Shown here piece by piece: positions 8,385 to 19,546 of a DNA stretch of 64,000 nucleotides; position 1 is the first letter of the stretch, and every line of letters begins with the position of its first letter. Under the pieces are notes generated by a model. It was not told where the DNA came from and searched no databases. It worked only from the letters and a program-made list of their open reading frames with translations. Where the stretch lies: contig NZ_JACHWY010000001.1 in NCBI RefSeq assembly GCF_014191715.1, forward strand, positions 1,426,001 to 1,490,000, written 5' to 3'. The DNA is from Litorivivens lipolytica (GTDB lineage: Bacteria; Pseudomonadota; Gammaproteobacteria; Pseudomonadales; Spongiibacteraceae). The position numbers and the translations under genes were made by a program.

Positions 8385-8789
8385 ACGATCAACCACCGGC
8401 ACATTCGCTTCCGGAAACTCGCGCTCGCGTAAGTCTTCCAGCTCGCACCACTCCAACGCCTGACCCTCTTTACTTTGGGGCTCCCCACTGAACGCGGATA
8501 CCGTCCAGAAATCCAGCAGTACCTGCTTGTCTGGATAGTCGTGAGCGATCTGCAGCAGCGGCTCTGCATCTTCAATGTCGATACCGATTTCTTCCTGCAG
8601 CTCGCGCTTTAAGGCTGAAATAACGCTCTCTCCGGGCTCAAGTTTGCCACCAGGAAATTCCCAGAGACCGCCCTGGTGCGCATGGGCGTGACGCCGCGCG
8701 ATCAGCACACGCTGTTCCCGCAGAATGACGCCGGCGGCAACGTGAACGCGACGAGGATCAGCTGCGGTAGGAGGCGTTGATAGTGACAT
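8358..8789 (-). CDS. mutT: MutT-type 8-oxo-dGTP pyrophosphatase (Nudix)
   Basis: This enzyme removes oxidised dGTP from the nucleotide pool and prevents A:T to C:G transversions. From the ATG at 8789 the protein is 143 residues. The Nudix box GGKLEPGES-x7-RELQEEIGI is complete (G-x5-E-x7-RE-U-x-EE-x-G-U). A frame open further upstream (to 8834) lies within argJ and is unlikely to be used. The start is inside the end of argJ (32-bp overlap), so it is probably the distal gene of the secA-argJ-mutT unit. Its 3' end overlaps yacG convergently by 27 bp. Confidence 0.88.
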   Translation of the reverse strand: MSLSTPPTAADPRRVHVAAGVILREQRVLIARRHAHAHQGGLWEFPGGKLEPGESVISALKRELQEEIGIDIEDAEPLLQIAHDYPDKQVLLDFWTVSAFSGEPQSKEGQALEWCELEDLREREFPEANVPVVDRLLELFEIL

Positions 8790-9972
8790 AGTCGTGGGAA
8801 AAGTCGGTCGTCCAGACGGTTTCACTCGCATCACCCCGATCCAGATAAATGCAGATCGTCAGCTCTTCCGGCGCCATGGCCGCCTGGCCCGCTGCTTCGG
8901 TATAGGACTCAGCCAAACCACCCGCTTCTGCCACAACCACACCGTTGATGGAAACTGTGACTTTCTCAACGTCGAGATCATCAATGCCGGCGCGACCGAG
9001 CGCCGCCAGAATGCGCCCCCAGTTGGGGTCGCTGGCAAACAGGGCCGTCTTGACCAAAGGTGATTCCGCAACTGTAAAGGCCGCCTTCAGGCACTCGGCG
9101 CGATTCGCTCCGCCTTCAACCTTGACTGCGACAAACTTGGTAGCACCCTCACCATCCCGCACAATGGCCTGTGCCAACACGGTAAACAATTCCAGCAGAG
9201 CCGCCTGCAAGGCTTGATAATGTGGTGCGTCGCTGGAATCAATCAGCTCACCACCGGCTTTACCCGTTGCCACCAGCACACAGGCATCGTTGGTCGAGGT
9301 ATCACCATCTACCGTGATGCGATTAAACGAGCGTTCGGCAATATCACTGAGCAGGGATTGAAGCACGTCTGCGGAAACCGGTGCATCAGTTGCGGCAAAG
9401 CCCAGCATCGTAGCCATATTGGGCTTGATCATACCCGCGCCCTTGGAGATACCGGTCACCGTGTAAGGCGTACCTTCGACTTTCGCAGACCACGCCTTGG
9501 GACGGGTATCCGTCGTCATAATGCCGTGAGCAGCATCCAGCCAGAGGCCTTCATTCAGAGAAGCCGGGAGCGTTGGCAAGGCCGCTTCAATTTTTGCCAG
9601 CGGCAGCGTTTCACCTATTACGCCGGTAGAGAACGGTAGCACTTCGCTGGCTTTGCAGCCGGTCAGCTCAGCCACCGCCTCGCAGCTGCGGCGAGCCGCC
9701 TGCATACCGCGCTGACCGGTGCCCGCATTGGCATTACCGGTATTAATAAGAAGATAGCGTGGAGAGCCCGACTTCAGGTGTTCGCGCGCTACCTGGACAG
9801 GCGCAGCGCAGAATCGGTTCTGGGTAAACACGGCGGCTGTAGTGCTGCCTTCCGCCAACTCAAACAGCACCAGATCTTTTCGGCCGGGCTTTTTGATACC
9901 GGCGCTGCCAATTGCAATTTTAACGCCGGCGACCGGATGCAATTCCGGTAACGCTCCACTTCCTACCGCCAT
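8758..9972 (-). CDS. argJ: Bifunctional ornithine acetyltransferase / N-acetylglutamate synthase
   Basis: ArgJ moves the acetyl group from N-acetylornithine to glutamate, closing the arginine acetyl cycle. It may also make N-acetylglutamate from acetyl-CoA. It has 404 residues. The conserved self-cleavage site KGAGMIKPNMATMLGF is present; the chain breaks before the Thr of ATML, which becomes the nucleophile. The ATG follows the secA stop by three bases. The protein ends with the usual INASYRS tail. Confidence 0.95.
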   Translation of the reverse strand: MAVGSGALPELHPVAGVKIAIGSAGIKKPGRKDLVLFELAEGSTTAAVFTQNRFCAAPVQVAREHLKSGSPRYLLINTGNANAGTGQRGMQAARRSCEAVAELTGCKASEVLPFSTGVIGETLPLAKIEAALPTLPASLNEGLWLDAAHGIMTTDTRPKAWSAKVEGTPYTVTGISKGAGMIKPNMATMLGFAATDAPVSADVLQSLLSDIAERSFNRITVDGDTSTNDACVLVATGKAGGELIDSSDAPHYQALQAALLELFTVLAQAIVRDGEGATKFVAVKVEGGANRAECLKAAFTVAESPLVKTALFASDPNWGRILAALGRAGIDDLDVEKVTVSINGVVVAEAGGLAESYTEAAGQAAMAPEELTICIYLDRGDASETVWTTDFSHDYVTINASYRS

Positions 9973-9975
9973 TGT

Positions 9976-12705
9976 TCAGCTACCCAGTTGTCCGTGACAG
10001 TGTTTGTATTTTTTACCCGAGCCACAGGGGCAGGGCTCATTGCGACCCACTTTGCGCTCGTCGCGGACAAAGGGTGCGGCATTGTCTGCAGCCGGCGCAG
10101 CACCCGCTTCGGCCGCACTTTCTTCGCTCATGGCAGACGTTTCAGCATGCTGAAATTCCATTGCCTGGCGGGCACTGGCTTCGCGACGCTCGCGCTCCAG
10201 CTCTTCAACTTCGTCATTGCGTTGAATCTGGATATGCGACAAAAAGCGGATAACTTCGTGCTTCAATGATTCCAGCATGGACTGGAATAACTCAAAGGCT
10301 TCGCGTTTGTATTCCTGTTTGGGGTTTTTCTGAGCGTAGGAGCGCAGGTGAATACCCGCCCGAAGGTGATCCATCGTCGCCAGGTGTTCTTTCCACAAGG
10401 TATCCAGCACCTGTAGCATAATATGACGCTCAACACGGCGCATATCCGCACCGATAGTCGCACACTTTTCGCGGTAGGCATCTGCTACAGCGGCAACCAA
10501 TTTTTCGCGGAGGCTTTCTTCGTGCAGTGAATTATCTTCGTCCAGCCACTGCTGTATCGGCACGCTGACCGCAAATTCAGCCTCCATGCGCTTCTCGAGG
10601 CTCGGAATATCCCACTGCTCCTCAATACTCTGCGGCGGAATACACTCGTCGATGACACTGTTGACGACATCGTCACGGATCGCGTCCAGCATCGGTGTAA
10701 TATCTTCTTCCTGCAGCAATTCATCGCGCTGCTGGTAGATAATCCGACGCTGGTCATTGGCCACATCATCGTATTCCAGCAACTGCTTGCGAATATCAAA
10801 GTTGCGCCCTTCGACCTTGCGCTGGGCTTTCTCGATCGCATTGGTCACCATGCGGTGCTCAATCGCTTCGCCTTTTTCCAGACCCAGCGCCTGCATAATG
10901 TTGCGCACGCGGTCGGAGGCAAAAATCCGCATAAGGTTGTCTTCGAGCGACAGGTAGAAGCGCGACATACCCGGATCGCCCTGACGCCCGGCCCGGCCGC
11001 GCAGCTGGTTGTCGATACGACGTGACTCATGGCGCTCAGTACCGATAATGTGCAGGCCACCGGCTTCCAGCACCTGGCGATGACGGACTTCCCATTCATT
11101 GCGCATGCGCTCGGCTTCGCCGGGCTGAGGATTTTCCAGCGCTTTGATTTCCGCTTCCACGTTACCGCCCAAAACGATGTCGGTTCCGCGACCCGCCATA
11201 TTGGTGGCGATAGTCACCACGCCCGGCCGACCGGCCTGCATGATGATCTCCGCCTCTTTTTCGTGGAACTTGGCGTTCAGAACATTGTGGGCGATGCCCG
11301 CCGCTTTAAAACGTCGGGACATTTCTTCGGAGGTTTCAATGGAAGCCGTACCCACCAGAACCGGGGCGCCCTGCTCGGTAATTTCTTTTACTTCGTCGAC
11401 AATCGCATCGTACTTCTCGTCTTTTGACAGAAAGACCAGATCGTTGAGGTCGCGACGCTGGCTCGGTTTATTGGTGGGAATGACCACCACGTCCAAACCA
11501 TAGATCTGTTGAAACTCAAAGGCTTCGGTATCAGCGGTACCCGTCATGCCCGCCAGCTTGTCGAACAGGCGGAAGTAGTTCTGGAAGGTGGTCGATGCCA
11601 GAGTCTGGCTCTCGGCCTGAATATCGACATTCTCCTTCGCTTCAATGGCCTGATGCAGACCTTCGGACAAACGGCGACCGGGCATGGTACGGCCGGTATG
11701 CTCGTCAATCAGCACGACCTGCCCGTTCTGGATAATGTATTCCACGTCGCGGTGATACAGCACGTGAGCACGCAGGGCGGAATAAACGTGATGCAGCAGA
11801 TTGAGGTTGCCGGCAGAGTAGAGGCTGTCGCCCTCTTCCAGCAGACCGTCCTTGAGCATCATTTCCTCGACCACTTCGTGGCCAGCCTCGGTCAGCTCCA
11901 CCTGACGGGATTTTTCGTCGATGGTGAAATGGCCTTCACCGGCGCTGTCATCTTCCGACACCGGCTGAAGCTTGGGAATAAACTGATTGATGCGCTTGTA
12001 CAGGCGAGAGCTGTCTTCCGCCTGACCGGAAATGATCAACGGCGTTCGCGCTTCGTCAATCAGGATCGAGTCAACTTCGTCGACAATCGCAAAGTTAAGA
12101 CCACGCTGATAGCGATCGGCCAGCGAGAAGGCCATATTATCGCGCAGATAATCAAAACCGAATTCGTTGTTGGTACCGTAGGTGATATCCGCCTGATAGG
12201 CCACGCGTTTGGCGTCGGAATCCTGACGAGACTCGACAACGCCCACCGTCAGCCCGAGGAATTCATACAGCGGGCGCATCCATTCTGCATCGCGGCGAGC
12301 CAGATAGTCGTTCACGGTAACTACGTAAACGCCCTTGCCGGTCAGAGCATTGAGATACACGGGCAGGGTCGCTACCAGCGTTTTACCCTCACCGGTTTTC
12401 ATCTCGGCGATACGACCTTCATGCAGGGTCATGCCACCAATCAGCTGCACGTCGAAATGGCGCATGCCCATGACCCGGCGGCTAGCCTCACGGGCGGTCG
12501 CAAAAGCCTCCGGCAAAATCGCATCGAGCGATTCGCCCTGCTCCAGACGCTGCTTAAACTCTGTGGTTTTCGCTTTCAGCGCCGCGTCATCGAGCGCCGT
12601 GTATTCGTCTTCCAGCTGGTTGATCTGAGCAACCAGCTTCCCCATCCGCTTAAGTTCACGGTCATTCTTGCTACCAAAAATTTTCTTGAATACACCAGCA
12701 ATCAT
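9976..12705 (-). CDS. secA: Preprotein translocase ATPase SecA
   Basis: SecA is the motor that drives unfolded proteins through SecYEG. It has 909 residues (E. coli 901). Walker A is GEGKT (105-109) in [13 protein letters not shown]. The [15 protein letters not shown] segment carries the DEAD-like Walker B. The C-terminal zinc motif [13 protein letters not shown] (C892, C894, C903, H904) that binds SecB and the ribosome is intact. It lies between lpxC and argJ. A separate arrest peptide gene of the SecM type is not convincingly present in the 202-bp gap upstream. Confidence 0.97.
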   Translation of the reverse strand: MIAGVFKKIFGSKNDRELKRMGKLVAQINQLEDEYTALDDAALKAKTTEFKQRLEQGESLDAILPEAFATAREASRRVMGMRHFDVQLIGGMTLHEGRIAEMKTGEGKTLVATLPVYLNALTGKGVYVVTVNDYLARRDAEWMRPLYEFLGLTVGVVESRQDSDAKRVAYQADITYGTNNEFGFDYLRDNMAFSLADRYQRGLNFAIVDEVDSILIDEARTPLIISGQAEDSSRLYKRINQFIPKLQPVSEDDSAGEGHFTIDEKSRQVELTEAGHEVVEEMMLKDGLLEEGDSLYSAGNLNLLHHVYSALRAHVLYHRDVEYIIQNGQVVLIDEHTGRTMPGRRLSEGLHQAIEAKENVDIQAESQTLASTTFQNYFRLFDKLAGMTGTADTEAFEFQQIYGLDVVVIPTNKPSQRRDLNDLVFLSKDEKYDAIVDEVKEITEQGAPVLVGTASIETSEEMSRRFKAAGIAHNVLNAKFHEKEAEIIMQAGRPGVVTIATNMAGRGTDIVLGGNVEAEIKALENPQPGEAERMRNEWEVRHRQVLEAGGLHIIGTERHESRRIDNQLRGRAGRQGDPGMSRFYLSLEDNLMRIFASDRVRNIMQALGLEKGEAIEHRMVTNAIEKAQRKVEGRNFDIRKQLLEYDDVANDQRRIIYQQRDELLQEEDITPMLDAIRDDVVNSVIDECIPPQSIEEQWDIPSLEKRMEAEFAVSVPIQQWLDEDNSLHEESLREKLVAAVADAYREKCATIGADMRRVERHIMLQVLDTLWKEHLATMDHLRAGIHLRSYAQKNPKQEYKREAFELFQSMLESLKHEVIRFLSHIQIQRNDEVEELERERREASARQAMEFQHAETSAMSEESAAEAGAAPAADNAAPFVRDERKVGRNEPCPCGSGKKYKHCHGQLGS

Positions 12706-12763
12706 CGATGAGTTCGCTTGTTACGTCTTCAGGTAATCGTGAAATGGTTGCAGCGGGAGCCCC

Positions 12764-12900
12764 ATCGGGTCTTCGCCCGATTTGCGCGCCCGATCTACAG
12801 AGCTAAGAGTTCATTTGCCTCTCTCGACGCGCAGCGTCGCCTTGGCAAGTGCGCCAATATCGCATAGAAGAGCAGTGATTTCCACGCCTGTTCAGGCATG
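12764..12900. repeat. Three small hairpins in the lpxC-secA intergenic gap
   Basis: The 202-bp gap holds three inverted repeats: ATCGGG-N6-CCCGAT (12764-12781), CGACGC-GCA-GCGTCG (about 12825-12840) and CACGCCT-N4-AGGCATG (12883-12900, one G-T pair). None is followed by a T run on the minus strand, so they look more like leader or end-stabilising structures than intrinsic terminators. Confidence 0.4.
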
Positions 12901-12907
12901 ACGAGTA

Positions 12908-13822
12908 TCAGCCGATGGCAGCTACAGGATTCATATAGGAAATGGGGGCATCCGCAACATCGTCGAAGGTAACCATCTCCCAGGCATCTTCCTGAGCAAT
13001 CAGCTCTCGCAGTGAGGCGTTGTTCAATCCGTGACCGGATTTGTAGGCCCGGAACTCGCCAATCAGGCTGTAACCGAGTAGGTAAAGATCGCCAATGGCA
13101 TCGAGCACCTTGTGTTTGACGAACTCGTCGTCATAGCGCAAACCGTCTTCGTTCAGAATACGGTATTCGTCAACTACGATGGCGTTGTCTACGCTGCCAC
13201 CCTGGGCAAGGCCCTTGGATCGCAGATATTCAATTTCGTGCATGAACCCGAAGGTCCGTGCACGACTGACTTCTTTTACAAAAGAGGTGCTGGAAAAGTC
13301 GAGCTCAGCTTTCGGCTTCCGATTGCGGAAGACCGGATGATCAAAGTTAATGGTAAAGGAGACTTTGAAGCCATCAAAAGGGAGGAAACTGGCGACCTTG
13401 TCACCTTCCTTAACCGTGATCTCTTTCTTGATGCGGATAAACTTCTTCGGCGCGTCCTGCTCTTCAATACCAGCGGACTGGATCAGAAAAACAAAAGGGC
13501 CGGCACTACCATCCATGATAGGTACTTCTGCCGCACTGAGCTCGACATAGGCGTTGTCGATTCCCAATCCGGCCATGGCTGACAAGAGGTGTTCAACGGT
13601 GGAGACCCGCACATCGTCTTTTATAAGAGTAGAAGACAAGGTGGTATCGCCCACGTTTTCTGCGCGCGCAGGAATTTCAACAACGGGATTGAGATCCGTT
13701 CGACGAAACACGATGCCATGATCAACCGGAGCCGGTTTCAGGGTGAGATATACCTTTTCACCCGTGTGCAGACCCACGCCAGTGGCGCGAATCGTGTTTC
13801 TCAGAGTTCGTTGTCTAATCAT
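12908..13822 (-). CDS. lpxC: UDP-3-O-acyl-N-acetylglucosamine deacetylase
   Basis: LpxC carries out the committed zinc-dependent deacetylation of lipid A synthesis. It has 304 residues. Zinc ligands H78 (STVEHLL), H237 and D241 (HKVLDAIGD) and the catalytic base H264 (KSGHGLNN) are all present. It sits directly downstream of ftsZ, as in E. coli and Pseudomonas, with its own likely promoter in the 105-bp gap. The C-terminal tail is the signal for FtsH-dependent turnover in E. coli; here the end is MNPVAAIG, so the same control cannot be assumed. Confidence 0.96.
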   Translation of the reverse strand: MIRQRTLRNTIRATGVGLHTGEKVYLTLKPAPVDHGIVFRRTDLNPVVEIPARAENVGDTTLSSTLIKDDVRVSTVEHLLSAMAGLGIDNAYVELSAAEVPIMDGSAGPFVFLIQSAGIEEQDAPKKFIRIKKEITVKEGDKVASFLPFDGFKVSFTINFDHPVFRNRKPKAELDFSSTSFVKEVSRARTFGFMHEIEYLRSKGLAQGGSVDNAIVVDEYRILNEDGLRYDDEFVKHKVLDAIGDLYLLGYSLIGEFRAYKSGHGLNNASLRELIAQEDAWEMVTFDDVADAPISYMNPVAAIG

Positions 13823-13861
13823 TATTCCAGCAATAATCTCGCAAAATGCGGCAGCTTGCGC

Positions 13862-13890
13862 ATGTTAACAGAGCAAACGCCATTCACCAA
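13862..13890 (-). promoter_or_regulatory. Sigma70-type promoter of lpxC
   Basis: On the minus strand TTGGTG (13890-13885) and TAACAT (13867-13862) are separated by exactly 17 bp, about 40 bp before the lpxC ATG and inside the ftsZ-lpxC gap. It would let lpxC be transcribed separately from the division cluster. Confidence 0.5.
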
Positions 13891-13927
13891 ACGTCAGTTG
13901 GCCAAATTGTGATCAACGACGCCCTTA

Positions 13928-15082
13928 TCAGTCTGCCTGACGACGCAGGAAAGCCGGGATGTCCAGATACTCCATATCCCGATCTTCCACCGCCGCAGCC
14001 GCTGCCGCCTGCTCTCGGTGTGCGGCATTCTGGCGCATTACCGTGGGGCGATCAAGTTGGCGATAGTCGGTAGCGGTTTTCGGCTCGGCCGGCTTATTTT
14101 CCACTACTTTCAAAGGGATATCGACGCCACCGTCAAGCCCGGTAGCGACTACAGTCACCCGCAGCTCGTCAGTCATCTCAGGATCGATAACCGTACCCAC
14201 AACCACAGTGGCCTGATCAGAGGCAAATTCCTTGACGGTGTCGCCCACATCCGAGAACTCACCCAGAGACAGGTCGAGACCAGCGGTGATGTTGACCAGA
14301 ATGCCGCGGGCACCCTGAATATTGACGTCTTCCAGCAGCGGGCTGCGAATCGCCGCTTCGGCAGCTTCGATCGCGCGGTTCTCACCGCTGGCGATACCGG
14401 AACCCATCATGGCCATGCCCATTTCAGACATCACCGTGCGCACGTCAGCAAAGTCGACGTTGATCATGCCGGGGCGAATGATCAGATCTGCAATGCCCTG
14501 AACCGCATTCAGCAATACATCATTGGCCGCTTTAAAAGCGTCCAGCAGGCTGGTGTTCTTGCCCAACACACTCAACAGTTTCTCGTTTGGAATAGTGATC
14601 AGCGAATCCACGTGCTCACGCAACTCACGCATACCCTGCTCGGCCACTTCCATGCGCTTGCGACCCTCAAAGGGGAAGGGCTTAGTCACCACGGCGACGG
14701 TCAGGATGCCCAACTCGCGAGCCACTTCGGCCACCACTGGCGCACCACCGGTTCCCGTACCACCGCCCATGCCGGCGGTGATGAACACCATATCGGCACC
14801 TTCCAGTGCCTCGTGGATGCGATCGCGATCTTCCATCGCCGCCTTGCGGCCGACTTCCGGATTTGCGCCTGCACCCAGCCCCTTGGTGATGTTGTTACCC
14901 AACTGCAGAACGGTTCGCGAACAGATGTCGGTCAGCGCCTGCGCGTCAGTGTTTGCACAGATAAAATCTACGCCTTCCACCTGACTGGATATCATGTGTT
15001 TAACAGCATTACCGCCGCCACCACCAACACCGACGACTTTAATAACTGCACTTTGCGGTACATTATCAATAAGTTCAAACAT
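13928..15082 (-). CDS. ftsZ: Cell division protein FtsZ
   Basis: This tubulin-like GTPase forms the Z ring. It has 384 residues. The tubulin signature GGGTGTG lies at 106-112, with the T7 loop NVDFADV around 208-214 completing the neighbouring active site. After a short variable linker the conserved C-terminal peptide is [14 protein letters not shown], which binds FtsA and ZipA. The leader holds GGGAGAAAG just before the ATG. It is the last division gene of the dcw cluster. Confidence 0.97.
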   Translation of the reverse strand: MFELIDNVPQSAVIKVVGVGGGGGNAVKHMISSQVEGVDFICANTDAQALTDICSRTVLQLGNNITKGLGAGANPEVGRKAAMEDRDRIHEALEGADMVFITAGMGGGTGTGGAPVVAEVARELGILTVAVVTKPFPFEGRKRMEVAEQGMRELREHVDSLITIPNEKLLSVLGKNTSLLDAFKAANDVLLNAVQGIADLIIRPGMINVDFADVRTVMSEMGMAMMGSGIASGENRAIEAAEAAIRSPLLEDVNIQGARGILVNITAGLDLSLGEFSDVGDTVKEFASDQATVVVGTVIDPEMTDELRVTVVATGLDGGVDIPLKVVENKPAEPKTATDYRQLDRPTVMRQNAAHREQAAAAAAVEDRDMEYLDIPAFLRRQAD

Positions 15083-15137
15083 GGTCTTTCTCCCTTTTTT
15101 AGCGATTGGGTACGGTCACCGCACCCGGTTACTAAAC

Positions 15138-16370
15138 TTAAAAATTACTTTGTATCCACTGCTTCAACCGCTCGACAAAACTCACGGACGAGCGCTTCCG
15201 TTTTCTGCTGACATCACTATTGGTCTGTTTGAAGCCGTACTGCAGCAAACCCACACTGGTTGAGTAGATGGGGTTGCGAACAATGTCGGTCAGACCACTG
15301 ATATCCTGGGGCACACCGAGTCTTACCGGCATATGGAAAATTTCCTCAGCCAGCTCGATAACGCCTTCCATTTTTGAGGTTCCGCCGGTGAGCACAATGC
15401 CCGCCGGAATCAGATCTTCGTAGCCGCTGCGGCGCAGCTCGGCTTGAACAAGAGTGAACAACTCGTCGTAGCGCGGCTCAACAACCGCCGCCAGTTGCTG
15501 ACGAGACAAATCCCGCGGCGGGCGCTCGCCAACGCTTGGCACCTTGATGGTTTCATCTTCGCCGGCAAGCTGGGTCAGCGCGCAGGCGTACTTGATTTTG
15601 ATTTCTTCGGCGTACTGGGTCGGCGTGCGCAGCGCCATTGCAATGTCGTTAGTGACCTGATCACCGGCAATAGGAATAACACCGGTATGTTTGATAGCGC
15701 CTTCGGTAAAGATCGCGATATCGGTGGTGCCTCCCCCGATATCCACCATACAAACGCCCAGCTCTTTCTCGTCTTCAGTCAAAACAGCGTAGCTGGAAGC
15801 GAGCTGCTCCAGAATCACGTCCTCAACTTCCAGACCACAGCGGCGAATGCACTTCTCGATGTTCTGCACAGCGTTTACCGCACAGGTCACCAAATGCACC
15901 TTCGCTTCGAGTCTAACGCCAGACATGCCGAGCGGCTCTCGAATGCCTTCCTGATCATCCACCACATATTCCTGCGGCAGAATGTGGAGCACTTTCTGAT
16001 CCGCCGGAATCGCAACCGCCTGCGCAGCATCAATGACGCGCTCGAGATCCAGCGGATACACTTCGCGATCGCGGATAGCGACAATCCCGTGAGAGTTCAG
16101 GCTGCGGATATGACTGCCGGCAATCCCAACGTAGACGCTGTGAATCTGGCAACCGGCCATCAGCTCGGCTTCTTCAACTGCGCGCTGGATGGATTGCACT
16201 GTGGATTCGATGTTGACCACCACGCCTTTCTTCATGCCGCGCGAGGGATGCGATCCGATACCGACGATTTCCAGCACGCCTTCATCGTTGATTGCGCCCA
16301 CAATCGCGACCACTTTCGATGTGCCGATATCGAGCCCGACAATCATGCGATCTGAATGAGTACTCGCCAT
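15138..16370 (-). CDS. ftsA: Cell division protein FtsA
   Basis: FtsA is an actin-like ATPase that tethers FtsZ to the inner membrane and recruits later division proteins. It has 410 residues with phosphate loops GLDIGTSKV (N-terminal) and DIGGGTTDIA, plus the SHS2 (1C) insertion around 85-165. The C-terminal amphipathic helix VSFVERLKQWIQSNF is the membrane-targeting sequence. It lies between ftsQ and ftsZ in the usual order. Confidence 0.96.
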   Translation of the reverse strand: MASTHSDRMIVGLDIGTSKVVAIVGAINDEGVLEIVGIGSHPSRGMKKGVVVNIESTVQSIQRAVEEAELMAGCQIHSVYVGIAGSHIRSLNSHGIVAIRDREVYPLDLERVIDAAQAVAIPADQKVLHILPQEYVVDDQEGIREPLGMSGVRLEAKVHLVTCAVNAVQNIEKCIRRCGLEVEDVILEQLASSYAVLTEDEKELGVCMVDIGGGTTDIAIFTEGAIKHTGVIPIAGDQVTNDIAMALRTPTQYAEEIKIKYACALTQLAGEDETIKVPSVGERPPRDLSRQQLAAVVEPRYDELFTLVQAELRRSGYEDLIPAGIVLTGGTSKMEGVIELAEEIFHMPVRLGVPQDISGLTDIVRNPIYSTSVGLLQYGFKQTNSDVSRKRKRSSVSFVERLKQWIQSNF

Positions 16371-16422
16371 GCTTAAACCTTCCCCCAGCTCATCGCTTTG
16401 AGTAATGCCATTAGTTTTTTAA

Positions 16423-17196
16423 TCAAGAGCTTTTCCCCCGCCAATCCACTGCAATCCCGTTGATGTAGCGGGTATCAATCTGTTGCACTTCAGCAAAACG
16501 CGTGCTCAGCGTTTCGCGATAAACCAGCAGAAAGCGGCGCATATTCTGAACCGGTTGTTCTCTACCAAGGCGGATAACCACATCGTCAGCCGTTACCGCG
16601 CTCCACTGCCCCTGCTCGTCCAGCGTGAATTGACTGAGCTCTATCCCGGTATCGGCCAGCAGTTGCGCGGTCAGCTGATAAGCACGCATCACGGCAACTG
16701 AGGCTGCGTCGGGTCCATTCAGCATCGGCAGCGTCAGATCCCTCGGCAATTGTTTCGGTTTAAAAATATCGCCGCGATGGTTCAACAAGGCCTTGCGTCC
16801 CCAGTAGGCAATCGCCGACTGCTCTTCGATCGTAACTTTCAGTGAACGCGGCCATACGCGTTCAACGCGCGCGTGCAAAACCCAGGGCTCCTTTTCAACA
16901 CTGGCCTTGATTGCATCCAGATCCAGTCCGAGGTAGCCCGTCTGCAGATGCGGATTCACTCGCTTTACCAGTTGTTCGCGCGGTGCGTATTGAATGTCAC
17001 CCGCAAAGGCCACTCGCTCCACCGACACATCACCGACCGACATAAGTAGTCGGCTGAGCCCAAAACCCAACGCGCCCAATAACAGCACCAGCGTCAAGGG
17101 TTTCAGCACAGTCAGAAAACGCGGTGCAAAAACCCGCTCGCCGCGCTGCGGCTTGCGGCGTTTTCTGACTGCGCCTTTCTGTGGTTTACGTGCCAT
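16423..17196 (-). CDS. ftsQ: Cell division protein FtsQ
   Basis: FtsQ is a bitopic divisome protein that binds FtsB and FtsL. The 257-residue chain has a very basic cytoplasmic N terminus (residues 1-30), one transmembrane helix (about 33-52), a POTRA domain starting at VSVERVAFAGDIQY (about 57-125) and a beta domain to the C terminus. The start abuts the end of ddl (1-base overlap), so the two are probably translationally coupled. Confidence 0.93.
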   Translation of the reverse strand: MARKPQKGAVRKRRKPQRGERVFAPRFLTVLKPLTLVLLLGALGFGLSRLLMSVGDVSVERVAFAGDIQYAPREQLVKRVNPHLQTGYLGLDLDAIKASVEKEPWVLHARVERVWPRSLKVTIEEQSAIAYWGRKALLNHRGDIFKPKQLPRDLTLPMLNGPDAASVAVMRAYQLTAQLLADTGIELSQFTLDEQGQWSAVTADDVVIRLGREQPVQNMRRFLLVYRETLSTRFAEVQQIDTRYINGIAVDWRGKSS

Positions 17197-18125
17197 CAGA
17201 GTGCCTGCTCCAGAATTCTCAACACCAGCTCATCAAAATCCCAACCGCGCGCTTTGGCGGCCATGGGAACAAGGCTGTGATCCGTCATGCCCGGAATCGT
17301 GTTAACTTCAAGCAATTGAAATCTGCCATTCGCGTCGCGCATCACGTCGACTCGACCCCAACCTTCGCAACCGGCAGCCTTAAATGCCGCCAAAGCCAGC
17401 TCGCCCAATTCGGCTTCTTCCTCTGAAGACAGCCCACAGGGACAGTGGTAGCGCGTCGACGATGACTGGTACTTTGCGTCAAAGTCGTAAAAACGATTAT
17501 CGGTTTCCAAACGAATCGCCGGCAGAATTTCGTCGCCGACAATCGAGACGGTGTACTCCGCACCGGTGATCCACTGCTCAGCAAGCGTCACGCCGTAACG
17601 ACGCGCCACATCCCAGGCCTGATGCAATTCAGGTTCGCTGGACACGCGCATCATGCCAATGCTTGAGCCTTCATTCGTCGGCTTGACAATGCATTCACCC
17701 AACTCCGCAAACACGGCGGCAAAATCGCTTTCGGACGTCAGCACCGCAAATTTTGGTGTGGCAAGACCGGCACCCGCCCACAGCTGTTTGGTGCGCAACT
17801 TGTCCATCGCCAGCGCCGACCCGAGCACGCTACTGCCGGTATAACGAAAGCCCCGGGTTTCCAGTGTGCCTTGCACCGTTCCGTCTTCACCGCCGGGCCC
17901 ATGCAATGCGATAAAAGCCATCGAGCAATCATTCAGCTGCTGCAGCCAATCGAACTCGGCGGTATCGACAAAACGGTGCGGCAGATTCAGACGTTCAAAA
18001 GCCTGTTGCACAGCCCGCCCGGAGCGCAGCGAAATAACGCGCTCCGCCGATTGACCACCCGCAAGGATAGCCACCGGGCCGTTCAGGCTTTTTGACAGCT
18101 CTGTCTGCAACTGCGCTTTATTCAT
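17196..18125 (-). CDS. ddl: D-alanine--D-alanine ligase
   Basis: This is the ATP-grasp enzyme that makes the D-Ala-D-Ala dipeptide for MurF. It has 309 residues from the ATG at 18125, which forms an ATGA overlap with the murC stop. A GTG nine bases upstream (18134) is possible. The family signatures [19 protein letters not shown] (N-terminal), [13 protein letters not shown] and the C-terminal [15 protein letters not shown] (metal and substrate binding) are intact. It is the DdlB type placed between murC and ftsQ. Confidence 0.94.
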   Translation of the reverse strand: MNKAQLQTELSKSLNGPVAILAGGQSAERVISLRSGRAVQQAFERLNLPHRFVDTAEFDWLQQLNDCSMAFIALHGPGGEDGTVQGTLETRGFRYTGSSVLGSALAMDKLRTKQLWAGAGLATPKFAVLTSESDFAAVFAELGECIVKPTNEGSSIGMMRVSSEPELHQAWDVARRYGVTLAEQWITGAEYTVSIVGDEILPAIRLETDNRFYDFDAKYQSSSTRYHCPCGLSSEEEAELGELALAAFKAAGCEGWGRVDVMRDANGRFQLLEVNTIPGMTDHSLVPMAAKARGWDFDELVLRILEQAL

Positions 18126-19546
18126 TTGTGCCACTTCATACCTGCTAACTGCTGCGCTATCGCGCCAATATTGCCGGCCCCTTGGGTCAGCACCACATCA
18201 CCGGGCCGCACCACCGAGGTAAGTGTTTCCGGCAAGTTATCCATATCCTCTACAAAGATCGGGTCCAGTTTTCCCAGCTGCCGAATGCTGCCACACAGGC
18301 TGCGCGAATCGGCACCGGGAATACTCGCTTCTCCAGCTGAATACACATTCAGCATTAGCAACATATCGACCTGACCGAGCACTCTGACAAAATCGTCGTA
18401 GAGATCTCGGGTACGCGTAAAACGGTGCGGCTGATTGATCATCAGCAAGCGACGATCTGGCCAGGCCTGACGCACGGCATTAATTGTGGCTTCAACTTCA
18501 GTCGGATGATGCCCGTAGTCATCAACCAGTATTGCGGTACCGCCATCCACGACCTGCTCACCATAAATCTGGAAGCGACGACCCACACCTTGATAGGCCT
18601 CGATGCCCGCACAAATATGCTCGCTGGCAATATCCTCGTCCGTCGTCACCGCAACAGCCGCGGTTGCATTGAGCACGTTGTGTACACCCGGCTGATTAAT
18701 GGTCAGCGACAGCACATCACCTTTCGCAGCGCGCACCACCTCAAAATGAGACTGCAGCCCAGCTTTGCGGACATTGCGAATGCGGAAGTCGGCGCCTTCA
18801 TCAAACCCATAGGTCAACACCTGACGAGAAATGTCAGGCAGTATCGATTGGATGACCGGGTCATCGATGCACACAACAGCGATGCCATAGAACGGCAAGT
18901 TGTGCAGAAACTCGATAAAGGTCTTTTTCAGTTTCTCGAAGTCGCCGCCATAAGTTCCCATGTGATCCGCTTCGATATTGGTGATCACAGACACCATCGG
19001 TTGCAGGTGCAGGAACGAGGCATCGCTTTCATCGGCTTCAGCAATCAGATAACGACTCTCGCCGAGGCGCGCATTGGTGCCCGCACTGTTAACCTTGCCG
19101 CCGATGACAAAGGTCGGGTCGAGCCCGGCCTGAGCAAAAATACTGGCAATGATGCTGGTGGTCGTGGTTTTGCCGTGAGTGCCAGCTACCGCGATACCGT
19201 GGCGATAGCGCATCAACTCCGCCAACATTTCCGCGCGGCGCACAACCGGGATGCGCATGGTAGCTGCGCCAGCTACCTCCGGGTTTTCCCGGTCAACCGC
19301 ACTGGAGACAACAACTACATCCACGCCAGCAATATTGTCTTGGTGATGGCCAATCATCACCGTCATGCCCAGCGAACGCAGGTGCTCAACGGTGGCTGAT
19401 TCGCGGATGTCAGACCCGGAAACCATATACCCCAAGTTGTTGAGTACTTCTGCGATGCCACTCATCCCGGCACCGCCAATACCCACAAAATGAATGCGTT
19501 TTACACGCCGCATTTCCGGGATGACAAAGGAATCTTTCTTAGCCAT
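18122..19546 (-). CDS. murC: UDP-N-acetylmuramate--L-alanine ligase
   Basis: MurC adds L-Ala to UDP-MurNAc, the first amino acid of the stem peptide. It has 474 residues from the ATG at 19546. The Rossmann-like N-terminal motif is [11 protein letters not shown] (about 22-32) and the ATP P-loop is GTHGKTT (122-128). The longer open frame to 19588 overlaps murG further and adds no recognisable sequence. It overlaps the murG stop by 8 bases. Confidence 0.95.
   Translation of the reverse strand: MAKKDSFVIPEMRRVKRIHFVGIGGAGMSGIAEVLNNLGYMVSGSDIRESATVEHLRSLGMTVMIGHHQDNIAGVDVVVVSSAVDRENPEVAGAATMRIPVVRRAEMLAELMRYRHGIAVAGTHGKTTTTSIIASIFAQAGLDPTFVIGGKVNSAGTNARLGESRYLIAEADESDASFLHLQPMVSVITNIEADHMGTYGGDFEKLKKTFIEFLHNLPFYGIAVVCIDDPVIQSILPDISRQVLTYGFDEGADFRIRNVRKAGLQSHFEVVRAAKGDVLSLTINQPGVHNVLNATAAVAVTTDEDIASEHICAGIEAYQGVGRRFQIYGEQVVDGGTAILVDDYGHHPTEVEATINAVRQAWPDRRLLMINQPHRFTRTRDLYDDFVRVLGQVDMLLMLNVYSAGEASIPGADSRSLCGSIRQLGKLDPIFVEDMDNLPETLTSVVRPGDVVLTQGAGNIGAIAQQLAGMKWHK

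Noticed and set aside
11509-12711. 400-codon frame on the plus strand
   Set aside because: It lies wholly antisense to secA, which has full-length homology and motifs; long antisense frames are common in GC-rich coding DNA.
14018-15211. 397-codon frame on the plus strand
   Set aside because: It is antisense to ftsZ and the end of ftsA and has no recognisable domain. The His-rich composition is typical of a shadow frame.
15444-16355. 303-codon frame on the plus strand
   Set aside because: Antisense shadow of ftsA.
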